A stretch of 64,000 nt of DNA from Actinoplanes utahensis. GTDB taxonomy: Bacteria; Actinomycetota; Actinomycetes; Mycobacteriales; Micromonosporaceae. Under the pieces are notes generated by a model. The model was not told the DNA's origin. It worked only from the letters and a program-made list of their open reading frames with translations, and made no database searches. The translations under genes and the position numbers were made by a program. Shown here piece by piece: positions 17,334-27,025 of this stretch (its first letter is position 1; the number at the start of each line of letters is the position of its first letter). The stretch spans positions 62,001 to 126,000 of the forward strand of contig NZ_BOMZ01000015.1 of NCBI RefSeq assembly GCF_016862455.1. The letters run 5' to 3'.

Positions 17334-18626
17334 ATGAGGGCCGACTTCATCATCGACGTACTGACCCGTGAGTTCGGCGAGCTGATGGCGCTCGACCCGG
17401 CCGCGTTCCGCCGCAAGTTCCGGAAGATGGCGGCGTCCCCGTTCGCTTTCTATCGGGGCAGCGCCGCGCTGTTCTACGCCGACCTCAGTGGCGACTACCG
17501 TGACGACAGTTTCCTGGATGCCCGGACCAGCCGGGTCTGGATCCACGGTGACCTGCACGCGGAGAACTTCGGCACCTACATGAACTCGTCGGGCCACCTG
17601 GTCTTCAACGTCAACGACTTCGACGAGGCGTACGTGGGCCCGTACAGCTGGGATCTGAAGAGGTTCTCGGCGAGTGTCGCGCTGATCGGCTATTCGAAGG
17701 CGCTCTCCGACGAGAGCATCACCGCGCTGGTGACGACGTTCGCGCAGGCGTACCTGACCGAGTTGCGGGCGATCGCGCACGGCGGCGACGACGCGATCGG
17801 CTCGATCACCCTGAAGAACGCGACGGGCGTGCTGCGGCGGGTGCTTCAGGAGGCGCGGCTCAACACCCGGGTCGGCCTGCTCGCCCAGCAGACCACGATC
17901 GACGACTACGAGCGGCGGTTCTCGCTCGGCGACGGTGTCTACGAGGTGGACGAGGCTGTCGACGCCAAGGTCCGGGAGGCGTTCGGCCGTTACCTGTCCA
18001 CGCTGCCGAACGACGGCGCCCGGCCGGTGTCGCTGCACATCAAGGACATCAAGCTGCGCAAGGGCGTCGGGATCGGGTCGGCCGGGCTGCCGTCGTACAA
18101 CCTGCTGCTCGAGGGGCACACCGAGGCCCTGGAGAACGACGTGATCATCTATATGAAGCAGGCGCAGGTCCCGGCCGTCGCCCGCTGGATCGACGACGAC
18201 CGGGTCCGCGGCTACTTCACGCATCAGGGGCACCGGACGGCCGAGTCGCAGCTGGCCCTGCAGGCGCACGCCGACCCGTGGCTGGGCTACACCGAGCTGG
18301 ACGGGGTGGGGCAGCTGGTCGCCGAGGTGTCGCCGTACGCCGCGGACCTGGACTGGTCGGACGTCAACGAGCCGGAGGAGCTGTCCGGGGTGATCGCCGA
18401 CCTGGGCCGCGCGGTGGCCAGGATGCACTCGGTCGCCGACGACGAGTCCAGTCACGACCTGGTCGACTTCTCCACCGAGGAGGCGATCGTCGCGGTCGTC
18501 GACAAAGACGAGGCCGGTTTCGTCCGGCACCTGGTGGAGTTCGCGCACCGGTACGGTGACCAGGCCCGCGAGGACCACCAGGACTTCGTCGACGTGTTCC
18601 GCAACGACCGCCTGCCCGGCCTGTGA
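17334..18626 (+). CDS. DUF2252 protein kinase-like protein
   Basis: This 430-residue protein has the DUF2252 signature [14 protein letters not shown] followed by [22 protein letters not shown]. These correspond to the catalytic loop (HGDxHxxN) and metal-binding DFD of the aminoglycoside-phosphotransferase/kinase fold. ATP-dependent phosphorylation of a small molecule or protein is plausible, but no substrate is established for the family. ATG 17334 starts the conserved block; upstream in-frame codons overlap hemC. It is divergent from hemC, with 49 bp between starts. Confidence 0.88.
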   Translation: MRADFIIDVLTREFGELMALDPAAFRRKFRKMAASPFAFYRGSAALFYADLSGDYRDDSFLDARTSRVWIHGDLHAENFGTYMNSSGHLVFNVNDFDEAYVGPYSWDLKRFSASVALIGYSKALSDESITALVTTFAQAYLTELRAIAHGGDDAIGSITLKNATGVLRRVLQEARLNTRVGLLAQQTTIDDYERRFSLGDGVYEVDEAVDAKVREAFGRYLSTLPNDGARPVSLHIKDIKLRKGVGIGSAGLPSYNLLLEGHTEALENDVIIYMKQAQVPAVARWIDDDRVRGYFTHQGHRTAESQLALQAHADPWLGYTELDGVGQLVAEVSPYAADLDWSDVNEPEELSGVIADLGRAVARMHSVADDESSHDLVDFSTEEAIVAVVDKDEAGFVRHLVEFAHRYGDQAREDHQDFVDVFRNDRLPGL

Positions 18627-18632
18627 CAGTGG

Positions 18633-19610
18633 CTACCGCTTCTCCAGCTGGATCATGAAGTCGGCGCCCGCCCGCGAGTCGGTGGTCGGCTGGTAGGCGA
18701 CGTGCAGGACGAGTTTCCCGCTGCCCCGGGCCGGTTCCCAGTCGTACCGTTTCGCCGGCCACCGACAGGTCGCCGTGGTCGTGTCGACGAGCTTCCCGCC
18801 GGCCTGCCGGAGCTCGATGGTGAGCGTGCCGATGCCGGTGCAGGCGGTCATCACCCGGAACCGTGTGCCGAACCGGGACGGCACCTCCTCCTCGTGGCTC
18901 CGGTTCTCGTCGATGGGGGAGCCGAACCCGTACCCCGTGTTGCTCTGCTCCTCGGTGAGTCGCAGGGCGCTGATCGCGTACGAGTCGTCCCCCGACCCGT
19001 CGAGCGGTTTGCCGGTCTCGACGGTGACCCGGAAGGCGAAGACGGCCCGGCCTTCGGCGTCGGCCGCGTCCTCGATCCGGTATTCGACGGTGGTGAAACC
19101 CTGCCCGAGCACATACCGTTCGGTCGCCGGCTCCGGCCGGTCCGTGCACGGCAGCTTCAGCCGGGTCACCTCGACGGGTTCCTTCTCGAGGCTCTCGCCA
19201 CCCGGGATGCCGTCGACGATCAGCGTCATCGTGCCGGTTCCGGCGCAGGCGGCCCGCAGCGTCAGCTCACCGAGGTGACTGGCGCTGGTGGCCTTCCATG
19301 TGGACTTCACCGCGGCCTGCTGCGCGACGGCGACGGCGGCCGGGGCGGTGACCGGCCCGAGCGCGGCCTTCGCGGCGCCGGGCAGATCGACCGGGGTGGC
19401 GGCGGGCGGTGTGGGCGGAGGTGATGACGGCGCGATCCAGGTGACCACGCCCCCCAGGACGGCGAACACGGCGGCGGTGGCGAGCACCACGGCCCGGCGG
19501 CGACGGCGGCGGCGTACGGTCGACCGGGCCGCCTCCGCACCCGGCGGGCGCACCTCCCGGATCGCGTCCGGGCGCGCCCGAACGAAGATCTCTTCCAGCT
19601 GGTCAGACAT
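18633..19610 (-). CDS. Single-pass membrane protein partnered with an ECF sigma factor
   Basis: This 325-residue protein has an N-terminal cytoplasmic stretch of about 50 residues (MSDQLEEIFVRARPDAIREV, then a run of arginines), one transmembrane helix at about 52-70, a Pro-rich linker, and an extracytoplasmic region with two repeated beta-type modules that each contain a pair of cysteines. Its start overlaps the sigma gene's stop by 8 bp, so it is translated with it. That layout is typical of an anti-sigma factor or membrane sensor, although no zinc-binding HxxxCxxC motif of ZAS anti-sigma factors is seen. Confidence 0.7.
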   Translation of the reverse strand: MSDQLEEIFVRARPDAIREVRPPGAEAARSTVRRRRRRRAVVLATAAVFAVLGGVVTWIAPSSPPPTPPAATPVDLPGAAKAALGPVTAPAAVAVAQQAAVKSTWKATSASHLGELTLRAACAGTGTMTLIVDGIPGGESLEKEPVEVTRLKLPCTDRPEPATERYVLGQGFTTVEYRIEDAADAEGRAVFAFRVTVETGKPLDGSGDDSYAISALRLTEEQSNTGYGFGSPIDENRSHEEEVPSRFGTRFRVMTACTGIGTLTIELRQAGGKLVDTTTATCRWPAKRYDWEPARGSGKLVLHVAYQPTTDSRAGADFMIQLEKR

Positions 19611-20148
19611 TGGCCACCCCCGAGGCCTCGGCGCCGAGCAGCCCGGCGAGTGTTCCACGGGCCCGGTGCAGCCACGACTTGACCGTCCCCGGAGCCACCC
19701 CTTCCCGTTCCGCGATCTCGGCGATCGTCAGGTCGCCCAGGTAGTGCAGCACCATCGCGCGGCGCTGCGTCGCCGGCAGTTCGGCGAGGGCGGCCACCAG
19801 CGCCACCCATTCACCGGTCGGCCCGGCCAGTTGCGGCTCGTCGGTCCGCTGCCGGCGCAGGAAGTTGAGCGCGGTACGGGCCCGCCGCCACCGGCTCACG
19901 GCCAGGTTCCAGGCGGTCCGGCGGATCCAGGCGGCCGGGCTGTCGTACCGGGAGACCGTGGACCAGCGTGCCAGCGCCCGGCAGAACGCCTCCTGCACGA
20001 CGTCCTGGGCCTCCTGCCGGTCGCCGAAGTATGCGTACAGCTGCACGGTGAGGCCCGCATAGTGCGCGGCGTAGACCTCATCGAACGACGGTGGGTCGTG
20101 GTGCACGGCGGCCGGCGTCTCCGATCGGTGTCTGGCGATGACTGTCAC
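19603..20148 (-). CDS. ECF RNA polymerase sigma factor (SigE-type family)
   Basis: This 181-residue sigma-70 family protein has region 2 (FDEVYAAHYAGLTVQLYAYF, DRQEAQDVVQEAFCRALARW) and region 4 with its helix-turn-helix (LPATQRRAMVLHYLGDLTIA, EIAEREGVAPGTVKSWLHRA). Regions 1 and 3 are missing, as expected for group 4. It directs polymerase to a specific regulon, probably one controlled through the membrane protein encoded just downstream. A long perfect palindrome lies 43 bp upstream of its start. Confidence 0.93.
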   Translation of the reverse strand: MTVIARHRSETPAAVHHDPPSFDEVYAAHYAGLTVQLYAYFGDRQEAQDVVQEAFCRALARWSTVSRYDSPAAWIRRTAWNLAVSRWRRARTALNFLRRQRTDEPQLAGPTGEWVALVAALAELPATQRRAMVLHYLGDLTIAEIAEREGVAPGTVKSWLHRARGTLAGLLGAEASGVANV

Positions 20149-20191
20149 GGCGACTACACGTTCCGGTCCGGCGTGCGGTTGCGGTTCGACC

Positions 20192-20248
20192 CCGGCCGGC
20201 TGTCAGTGCTGTCTCGGCCCGGCCGAGACAGCACTGACAGCCGGCCGG
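20192..20248. repeat. 57-bp perfect extragenic palindrome (TGCTGTCTC family, copy A)
   Basis: Two 28-nt arms (20192-20219 and 20221-20248) are exactly complementary around a single C. The arm reads CCGGCCGGCTGTCAG, then the core TGCTGTCTC, then GGCC. It sits between the divergent ECF sigma gene and nuoC, 25 bp before the nuoC start. Related arms occur at 36161-36280, so this is a repeated element rather than a simple terminator. Confidence 0.9.
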
Positions 20249-20273
20249 ATCTCCAAACCCTAGGATGTGACGC

Positions 20274-20990
20274 ATGACGCCCGAAGAGGTCGGTGAACGC
20301 CTGGTCCACCTGCTGGCGACCGACGACCCGGAGAAGGGCACCATCACCGCCGGCGTGTCCGGCGGCGGCCCCGGCCACGCCCGTGCCGTCGTCGACGTGC
20401 CGGCCGCCCGCTGGTGGTTCGCGGCCGAGGCGGCCCGCGACGCCGGTGCTCTGGGCTGTGACTTCTTCGACTGGCTGTCCGCCGTGGACGAGCTGGACGG
20501 CGGTTTCTCGGTGCTCGCCCACCTGTGGTCGACCCGACGCCGGCACGGTGTGCTGCTCCGGGCCCGGGTCCCGCGGGAGAGTCCCGAGATCGAGTCCCTG
20601 GTGGACCTCTATCCGGGCGCCGACTGGCACGAGCGGGAGACGTTCGAGATGTTCGGCATCGTCTTCGCCCGGCATCCGGGCCTGCGCCCGCTGCTGCTGC
20701 CGCCGGAGTTCGAGGGCCATCCGCTGCGCAAGGAGTTCGTGCTGGCCGCCCGGGTGGCGAAGCCGTGGCCGGGCGCCAAGGAGCCGGGGGAGTCGGAGGG
20801 CGGCGCCGCCAAGCGTGCCCCGGTGCGCCCACCCGGCGTCCCCGACCCGAACGAGTGGGGCCCGATGAAGGGGAAGGTGCCCCCGCCGGAGACACCGGCC
20901 CGTCCGGCGCGCGGTGAGCGGCCGGTGCGCCCGGCCGGTGAGCGCCCGGCTCGGCCCGTGCGCCCGCCGAGGACCGAGGGGGAGAGCTGA
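20274..20990 (+). CDS. nuoC: NADH-quinone oxidoreductase subunit C
   Basis: This peripheral-arm subunit of Complex I has 238 residues. Residues 1-160 form the 30-kDa-subunit domain with the signature WHERETFEMFGIVFARHPGL and LPPEFEGHPLRKEF. The last about 75 residues are a Pro/Arg/Ala-rich extension with repeated GERPVRP-like units, not part of the usual subunit. It is not fused to NuoD, and no nuoD follows. It is the first gene of the nuoCHIJKLMN operon, and its TGA overlaps the nuoH ATG. Confidence 0.93.
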   Translation: MTPEEVGERLVHLLATDDPEKGTITAGVSGGGPGHARAVVDVPAARWWFAAEAARDAGALGCDFFDWLSAVDELDGGFSVLAHLWSTRRRHGVLLRARVPRESPEIESLVDLYPGADWHERETFEMFGIVFARHPGLRPLLLPPEFEGHPLRKEFVLAARVAKPWPGAKEPGESEGGAAKRAPVRPPGVPDPNEWGPMKGKVPPPETPARPARGERPVRPAGERPARPVRPPRTEGES

Positions 20991-21946
20991 TGCCGCTCTG
21001 GTTGGACCTCCTGATCCGGGTCGCCGCGGTGATGGCCGGTTTCCTGGTGCTGCCGCTGGTCATCGGCCAGGCCGAGCACAAGGTGATGGCGCACATGCAG
21101 GGCCGGGTCGGCCCGATGTACGCGGGCGCCTTCCACGGCTGGGCGCAGCTCGTCGCCGACGGGGTGAAATTCGTCCAGAAGGAGGACATCACCCCGCGCG
21201 ACGCCGACCGGGCCGTCTTCCAGCTGGCCCCGATCGTCGCCCTCTTCCCGTACCTCGTGGTCATCCTGACCATCCCGCTCGGCCCCGGCCTGGTCGCGCA
21301 GAGCCTGGACATCGGGCTGTTCCTGGTTCTGGCGGTCCTCGGCATCGGCGTGGTCGCGGTTCTGATGTCCGCCTGGTCGTCGGCCAACAAGTACAGCCTG
21401 CTCGGTGGCGTCCGCGGCGCCGCCCAGCTGCTCGGTTACGAGCTCCCGCTGGTCCTGGCCGCGGCGAGCGTCGCGATGGCGGCCGGCACGCTGAGCCTGC
21501 CCGGCATCGTCGAGGCGTGGCAGCCGTGGTGGCTGATCTGGCAGGCCCCGGCCGCGCTGGTGTTCTTCATCGCCGGCCTGGCCGAGATCCGCCGCCCGCC
21601 GTTCGACATGCCGATCGCCGACTCCGAGCTGGTCTTCGGCTACATGACCGAATACACCGGCCTGCGCTTCGCGTTCTTCCTGCTCGCCGAGTACGTCGGC
21701 ATCGTGGTGATCGCCGCCCTGACCACCGTCCTGTTCCTCGGCGGCTGGCACGGCCCGTTCGAGGAGACGTTCGGCTGGCTGTGGACGCTGCTGAAGATCG
21801 GCGCGCTGTCCTTCGTGATCATCTGGCTGCGGGTCACCTACCCCCGCCTGCGCGAGGACCAGCTCCAGCGTCTCTGCTGGCTGGTCCTGGTTCCCGTCTC
21901 GCTGGCCCAGCTCGTCCTCACCGTCGCGGTGAAGTCACTCCTCTGA
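20990..21946 (+). CDS. nuoH: NADH-quinone oxidoreductase subunit H
   Basis: This membrane subunit of Complex I lies next to the quinone site. The 318-residue product has about eight membrane segments. The conserved amphipathic loop [20 protein letters not shown] and the second loop [20 protein letters not shown] are present, with substitutions from the usual ETNRxPFDxxEAESELV (Arg-Pro for Ala-Pro and Ile-Ala-Asp for Glu-Ala-Glu). The ATG overlaps the nuoC stop (ATGA). Confidence 0.95.
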   Translation: MPLWLDLLIRVAAVMAGFLVLPLVIGQAEHKVMAHMQGRVGPMYAGAFHGWAQLVADGVKFVQKEDITPRDADRAVFQLAPIVALFPYLVVILTIPLGPGLVAQSLDIGLFLVLAVLGIGVVAVLMSAWSSANKYSLLGGVRGAAQLLGYELPLVLAAASVAMAAGTLSLPGIVEAWQPWWLIWQAPAALVFFIAGLAEIRRPPFDMPIADSELVFGYMTEYTGLRFAFFLLAEYVGIVVIAALTTVLFLGGWHGPFEETFGWLWTLLKIGALSFVIIWLRVTYPRLREDQLQRLCWLVLVPVSLAQLVLTVAVKSLL

Positions 21947-21998
21947 AAGGCCGGGGCAAGGTCGCGCCGACCGGGCCGAACGGGCAGGATGTTCCCTT

Positions 21999-22646
21999 GT
22001 GAGTGAGAACGGTGAGCGCAACGTGCCCGGCAAGGGCCTGCTCGACGGGCTCGCCGTAACGCTGAAGACCTTGACGCGGCGGTCCACCACCCAGCAGTAC
22101 CCGGACGTGCAACCCGATCTGCCCCCGCGGTCCCGGGGCGTGATCGCGCTGTCCGAGGAGAACTGCACGGTCTGCATGCTCTGCGCCCGTGAGTGCCCCG
22201 ACTGGTGCATCTACATCGACTCGCACAAGGAGGAGGTCGTCGTTCCCGGCGCCGCGCGCGCCCGCCAGCGCAACGTGCTGGACAAGTTCGACATCGACTT
22301 CTCCCTCTGCATGTACTGCGGCATCTGCATCGAGGTCTGCCCGTTCGACGCGCTGCACTGGACGCCGGAGTTCGAGTACGCCGAGACCGACGTCCTCTCG
22401 CTGCTGCACGACAAGGACCGGCTGGGCGAGTGGATGCGCACGGTTCCGCCGCCTCCGGTGCACGACGTGCTCGGCGAGCCCTCCAAGGAGGAGGCGACGG
22501 CGGCGCGCAAGGCAGCCGGTCCGGGTGCGGCCACTGCCGCCAAGACCGCAAGACCGGGTGGCGTACGTACGAGGCCGCCCGCCACCGCGCCGCCCGCCGT
22601 CCCGCCGCCCCCGGCAGCCGAGCCCGCCCCGGAGACGGACAAGTGA
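21999..22646 (+). CDS. nuoI: NADH-quinone oxidoreductase subunit I
   Basis: This ferredoxin-like subunit carries clusters N6a and N6b. The 215-residue product, started at GTG 21999, has two complete 4Fe-4S motifs: C56-C59-C62-C66 ([12 protein letters not shown]) and C104-C107-C110-C114 ([12 protein letters not shown]). The last about 60 residues are an Ala/Pro-rich tail. It lies 52 bp after nuoH, and its stop overlaps the GTG of nuoJ. Confidence 0.95.
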   Translation: MSENGERNVPGKGLLDGLAVTLKTLTRRSTTQQYPDVQPDLPPRSRGVIALSEENCTVCMLCARECPDWCIYIDSHKEEVVVPGAARARQRNVLDKFDIDFSLCMYCGICIEVCPFDALHWTPEFEYAETDVLSLLHDKDRLGEWMRTVPPPPVHDVLGEPSKEEATAARKAAGPGAATAAKTARPGGVRTRPPATAPPAVPPPPAAEPAPETDK

Positions 22647-23161
22647 CCGTCGCCGACGTGCTCCTGCTGGCGCTCGGCGCTGTCGCGGTCGGCTCCGGCG
22701 CCCTCGTCGTCACCAGCTCCCACCTGGTCCGCTCCGGCCTCTACCTGGTCGTCAGCCTGGGCGCGATCGCCGGCCTCTACCTGGTCCTCGGCGCCGAACT
22801 GGTCGCCTGGGTGCAGATCCTGGTCTACGTCGGCGCGGTCGTCGTCCTGCTGCTGTTCGCGGTGATGCTGACCCGCGCCCCGATCGGCCCGTCACCCGAC
22901 CTGGACCGGCCCGCCCTCCCGGCCGCCCTGATCGGCGGCGGCATCGGCATCGGCCTGGCCGTCCTGTTCGCCGACGCGTTCCGCTGGGTGCGTCACCCGT
23001 ACCCGGAGCCGGCGACCGCCGAGCGGGTCGGCGAGCAGATCTTCGGCGCCTGGGTGCTGCCGTTCGAGGTCATCTCGATCCTGCTGCTGTCGGCCCTGGT
23101 CGGCGCGATCGTCCTGTCCCGCCCCGACATCGGCGCCCGCGCGGCCACGGAAGGGGACTGA
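22643..23161 (+). CDS. nuoJ: NADH-quinone oxidoreductase subunit J
   Basis: This is a five-helix membrane subunit of Complex I, 172 residues. GTG 22643 overlaps the nuoI stop by 4 bp. The conserved region [22 protein letters not shown] with the [21 protein letters not shown] helix (including the flexible pi-bulge segment) identifies it. The stop TGA shares a base with the nuoK ATG. Confidence 0.93.
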   Translation: MTVADVLLLALGAVAVGSGALVVTSSHLVRSGLYLVVSLGAIAGLYLVLGAELVAWVQILVYVGAVVVLLLFAVMLTRAPIGPSPDLDRPALPAALIGGGIGIGLAVLFADAFRWVRHPYPEPATAERVGEQIFGAWVLPFEVISILLLSALVGAIVLSRPDIGARAATEGD

Positions 23162-23544
23162 TGCACGTCGTCATCCCGTACGTCGTCGCCGCTCTGCTCT
23201 TCGGCCTCGGTGTCTACGGCGTCCTGCGCCGGCGCAACGCGGTCCTGGTGCTGATGGCCGTCGAGTTGATGCTGAACGCCGTCAACCTGATCCTGGTCAC
23301 CGCCGACGTCTCCCTGCGTTCCGCGCTGACCGGCGTCGCCGTCGAGTCGTGGGCCCGCCCCGCGGCTGCGGCGCCCGGCACCGGCGGGGTCCTGGCCCTG
23401 TTCGTGATCGTCCTGGCCGCCGCCGAGGTCGGCGTCGGGCTGGCGATCATCCTGCAGTACTACCGGATGCGGAAGGCCGTCGTGGTCGACGACGTGCGGC
23501 TGGACCGCGACGAGGACACCGACGAGGAACGGGTGGCCGGGTGA
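23161..23544 (+). CDS. nuoK: NADH-quinone oxidoreductase subunit K
   Basis: This is a three-helix, 127-residue proton-path subunit. The buried carboxylate in helix 2 is present in VLVLMAVELMLNAVNLI, and helix 3 has LFVIVLAAAEVGVGLAIIL with the second conserved glutamate. A charged C-terminal tail (RLDRDEDTDEE) of about 25 residues extends the usual 100 residues. It is translationally coupled to nuoJ and nuoL. Confidence 0.94.
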   Translation: MHVVIPYVVAALLFGLGVYGVLRRRNAVLVLMAVELMLNAVNLILVTADVSLRSALTGVAVESWARPAAAAPGTGGVLALFVIVLAAAEVGVGLAIILQYYRMRKAVVVDDVRLDRDEDTDEERVAG

Positions 23545-25511
23545 GTGCCGACGTCCCCGGGCTCCTGCTCCCGGCCGTACCGCTGCTCGCGGGTCTGATC
23601 GGTCTTCTCCTGCCCCCGGGCGACGGTGACGGCGCCCGCCGGCGCCTCGCCGCCGGAATCGGTGTCGCCGGCGCCGGAGTCGCGCTGGTCCTCGCCGTCC
23701 TGGCCGGTATCGCCCCGATGACCGGCGCAGACGCCGTGGGGAACGGCATCGATCTGGCCACCTTCGGTTCGCTGACTGTCGGGCTCACCCCGTTCGTCGA
23801 CGCCGCGGCCGCCTACGTCGCCGTCGCCGTCGCCCTGGTGGCCCTGTTCGTGCAGATCTACTCGATCGCCTACCTGCACGACGACCCCCGCTACGCGCCG
23901 TACGCCGCCCAGGTCAGCCTCTTCACCGGCGCCATGCTGCTGGTCGTCACCAGCGGCGACCTGATCGTCATGCTGATCGGCTGGGAGGTGATGGGCGCCT
24001 GCTCCTACCTGCTGATCGGCCACGACCGCCGGCTTCCCGAAGCGCCCGCCGCCGCGGTCAAGGCGTTCCTGGTGACCCGGGTCGGTGACGTCGGCTTCCT
24101 GCTCGGTCTCGCCGTGCTGATCGCCGGTGCGGACAGCACGAGACTCGCGACCGTCCTCACCCACGATTACTCGACGACGGCGCTGACCGCCGCCCTGCTG
24201 CTGATCCTGGCCGGGGTGGCCGGCAAGAGCGCGCAGTTCCCGCTGCACACCTGGCTGCCCGACGCGATGGCCGGCCCGACCCCGATCTCCGCGCTGATCC
24301 ACGCCGCCACCATGGTCGCGGCCGGCGTCTACGTGGTGTTCCGGCTCTACCCGCTCTACCAGCAGTCCCCGGCCGCGCTCGCGACGCTGGCCGTGATGGC
24401 CGCGATCACCATCCTGATCGGCGCCCTGTCCGCGACCGCGCAGGACGACCTGAAACGCGTTCTGGCCTGGTCGACCGTGTCGCAGATCGGCTACATGACC
24501 GGGGCCCTGGCCGTCGGCTCGCCCGCCGCCGCCCTGTTCCACCTGCTCACCCACGCCGCCTTCAAGGCCCTGCTGTTCCTCGCGGCGGGCGCGGTGATCC
24601 ACGCGGTCGGCACCAACCTGCTGTCCCGGATGGGCGGCCTGCGCACGCACATGCCGGTCACCTTCTGGTCGTTCGTGATCGGTCTCGGCGCGCTGGCCGG
24701 CCTGCCGCCGCTCTCCGGCTTCTGGTCCAAGGAGAACGTGCTGACCGCCGCCGCGCACGCCACCGAAGGCGGCGAGACGGCCCCGGCCTGGGCCGCCTGG
24801 CTGGTCTGGCTGGCCGCGCTGCTCTCGGTCGGGATCACCGCCTGGTACGCGACCCGCCTGCTGCTGCGTGCCTTCTTCGGCGCCTCCCGCGCCGACGGCC
24901 CTCCCTTGACCGACGGTCCTCCCTCGGCCGGTGGTCTCGACGACGCCCGGCTCCACAGTCCGTCCTGGCAGGTGGGTTTCGACGACGCCGGCTACCACCG
25001 CCCCGCCGAACCGCACGACCCACCGGCGCTGATGCGCTGGCCGTTGATCCTGCTCGCGATCCCGGCCGCCCTTCTCGGCCTCGCCGCCTTCGCCCCGGGT
25101 TTCCGGACCGCCCTCGAACTCGAGAACCCGCACCTCGGTGTGGCCGTCGCCCTGCCGATGCTGCTGCTCGCCACCGGCGCCGGAACCGCGTTCTGGCTCT
25201 GGTGGGCCGTCCCCGGCGCCGACCCGGCGACCGCGCTGGGCCGCGCCCGGCCGTTCCTGGCCGCCGGCTTCCGCCTCGACGACGTCCAGCACCGATTCGT
25301 CGTCCGCCCCGTCCAGGCCCTCGCCCGGTACGTCACCGCCGCCGACACCCACATCGTCGACGCGGCCGTCATGGGAACCGGCGCCGGAACCAGCCGGGCC
25401 GGCGACGCGCTCAAGGAGGCGCACCGACTTCCGCTGCCGGCCGCCGCCGTGGCCGTCTGCGCCGCCGCGCTGCTGCTCGGCGCCATCGCGTGGTGGGGAG
25501 CCGTCGCATGA
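23541..25511 (+). CDS. nuoL: NADH-quinone oxidoreductase subunit L
   Basis: This is the distal antiporter-like proton-pumping subunit. The product starting at GTG 23541 has 656 residues and about 16 membrane helices. Typical motifs are IGWEVMGACSYLLIGH (proton-path Glu), GKSAQFPLHTWLPDAMAGPTPISALIHAATMV (key Lys and His residues) and SATAQDDLKRVLAWSTVSQIGYM. A hydrophilic insert at about 445-500 with Gly/Pro/Asp-rich residues is longer than usual. GTG overlaps the nuoK stop. Confidence 0.96.
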   Translation: MSADVPGLLLPAVPLLAGLIGLLLPPGDGDGARRRLAAGIGVAGAGVALVLAVLAGIAPMTGADAVGNGIDLATFGSLTVGLTPFVDAAAAYVAVAVALVALFVQIYSIAYLHDDPRYAPYAAQVSLFTGAMLLVVTSGDLIVMLIGWEVMGACSYLLIGHDRRLPEAPAAAVKAFLVTRVGDVGFLLGLAVLIAGADSTRLATVLTHDYSTTALTAALLLILAGVAGKSAQFPLHTWLPDAMAGPTPISALIHAATMVAAGVYVVFRLYPLYQQSPAALATLAVMAAITILIGALSATAQDDLKRVLAWSTVSQIGYMTGALAVGSPAAALFHLLTHAAFKALLFLAAGAVIHAVGTNLLSRMGGLRTHMPVTFWSFVIGLGALAGLPPLSGFWSKENVLTAAAHATEGGETAPAWAAWLVWLAALLSVGITAWYATRLLLRAFFGASRADGPPLTDGPPSAGGLDDARLHSPSWQVGFDDAGYHRPAEPHDPPALMRWPLILLAIPAALLGLAAFAPGFRTALELENPHLGVAVALPMLLLATGAGTAFWLWWAVPGADPATALGRARPFLAAGFRLDDVQHRFVVRPVQALARYVTAADTHIVDAAVMGTGAGTSRAGDALKEAHRLPLPAAAVAVCAAALLLGAIAWWGAVA

Positions 25512-27025
25512 TTCACGGGGAACAGGCGCTGCTCCTGGCGCTGCTCGCGGTGCCGGCCCTGGGCGCCGCCCTGGTCGCGCTGATCCCGGCGACCCGGGAC
25601 CGGCAGGCCCGGATCGTCGCCACCGTCTTCGCCGCCATGACGTTCCTGCTGTCCCTGGCCCCGCTCGCCTATCAGGGGGACATGCCGCGCAGATGGGACC
25701 AGTACACCAGTGGGCTGGAACCGTGGATCGACCTCGACCTGCCATGGGTGCCGGCCCTCGGGCTGGAGTTCCACCTCGGCGTCGACGGGGTGTCCGCGCC
25801 GCTGATCGCGCTCACCGGGCTGCTCACGCTGCTCTGCTGCGCGTACACGATCAGAAAGGTCCCCTCCGGCGGCGCCGGGCGCACCCTGGCCGCGCTGCTG
25901 CTGGTCCTGGAGGTCGGCGTCCTCGGCACCTTCCTGGCCCTGGACCTGGTCCTCTTCTTCCTGTTCTTCGAGGTCGTGCTGCTGCCGATGTACGCGGTGA
26001 TCGCCGGCTGGGGCGGCCCGAGGCGCCGGGCGGCGGCCCGCAAGTTCGTCCTCTACACCCTGGCCGGCTCGGTCCTGCTGCTGCTCGGCGTCCTGATCGT
26101 GGTGGCGAGAGCGGGCACCGGCGACCTCGTCGACCTGACCGGCAGCGTGCAGCTCACCGCCACCACCCAGCAGGCCGTGTTCGCCCTGCTCGCCGTCGCG
26201 TTCGCGGTGAAGGCCCCCCTCTGGCCGCTGCACACCTGGCTGCCCGACGCGCACACCGAGGCCCCGACCGTCGGCTCGGTGATCCTGGCCGGAGTGCTGC
26301 TGAAAATGGGCACCTACGGCCTGATCCGGGTCGGTGTCGGCGTCGCCCCGCTCGGCGCCGCCTGGGCCGCGCCCGCCCTGGGCATCCTGGCCGTGATCGC
26401 GATCGTCGCCGGCGCCCTGATCTGCCTGCGCCAGACCGAACTGAAACGCCTGATCGCCTACTCCAGCGTCGGCCACATGGGTTTCGTGCTGCTCGGCATC
26501 GCCACCCTGTCGATCACCGGAATCCAGGCCGCCCTGGTCGGCAACATCGCCCACGGCCTCATCACCGGCCTGCTGTTCTTCCTGGCCGGCACGATCAAAG
26601 ACCACACCGGCACCGGCTCGTTGAACCAGCTCAGCGGCCTCCGGGAGACCGCCCCCCGTCTGGCCGGCCTGTTCGGCTTCGCCGCCGTCGCCTCGCTGGG
26701 CCTGCCCGGCCTGGCCGGTTTCTGGGGCGAAGCCTTCGCGGTGGTCGCCGCCGTCCAGCGCGGTGGGCCCCTATGGATCACCCTGGCGTCGATCGCCGCG
26801 GTCGGCGGAGCCCTCACCGCTGCCTACTTCCTGCGTCTGCTGCGCCTGCTCACCCACGGCCCCGCCACCCCCGAGACGCACGCGATGCCACCGGCGCTCT
26901 CCCGTACCGAATGGCTGGCCTGGACCCCTCTGGTTCTGCTGACCATCGCCGTCGGCATCGTCCCGGCCCTGGTCCTGCAGGGCACTTTCGAGTCCCTCAC
27001 CACCCTGCTGGGAGCCCGCCGGTGA
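25508..27025 (+). CDS. nuoM: NADH-quinone oxidoreductase subunit M
   Basis: This antiporter-like subunit has 505 residues starting at ATG 25508, which overlaps the nuoL stop. Family motifs include FHLGVDGVSAPLIALTGLLT, FFLFFEVVLLPMYAVIAGWG, KAPLWPLHTWLPDAHTEAPT and CLRQTELKRLIAYSSVGHMGFVLLG. All expected lysine and glutamate positions for the half-channels are visible. Confidence 0.96.
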   Translation: MIHGEQALLLALLAVPALGAALVALIPATRDRQARIVATVFAAMTFLLSLAPLAYQGDMPRRWDQYTSGLEPWIDLDLPWVPALGLEFHLGVDGVSAPLIALTGLLTLLCCAYTIRKVPSGGAGRTLAALLLVLEVGVLGTFLALDLVLFFLFFEVVLLPMYAVIAGWGGPRRRAAARKFVLYTLAGSVLLLLGVLIVVARAGTGDLVDLTGSVQLTATTQQAVFALLAVAFAVKAPLWPLHTWLPDAHTEAPTVGSVILAGVLLKMGTYGLIRVGVGVAPLGAAWAAPALGILAVIAIVAGALICLRQTELKRLIAYSSVGHMGFVLLGIATLSITGIQAALVGNIAHGLITGLLFFLAGTIKDHTGTGSLNQLSGLRETAPRLAGLFGFAAVASLGLPGLAGFWGEAFAVVAAVQRGGPLWITLASIAAVGGALTAAYFLRLLRLLTHGPATPETHAMPPALSRTEWLAWTPLVLLTIAVGIVPALVLQGTFESLTTLLGARR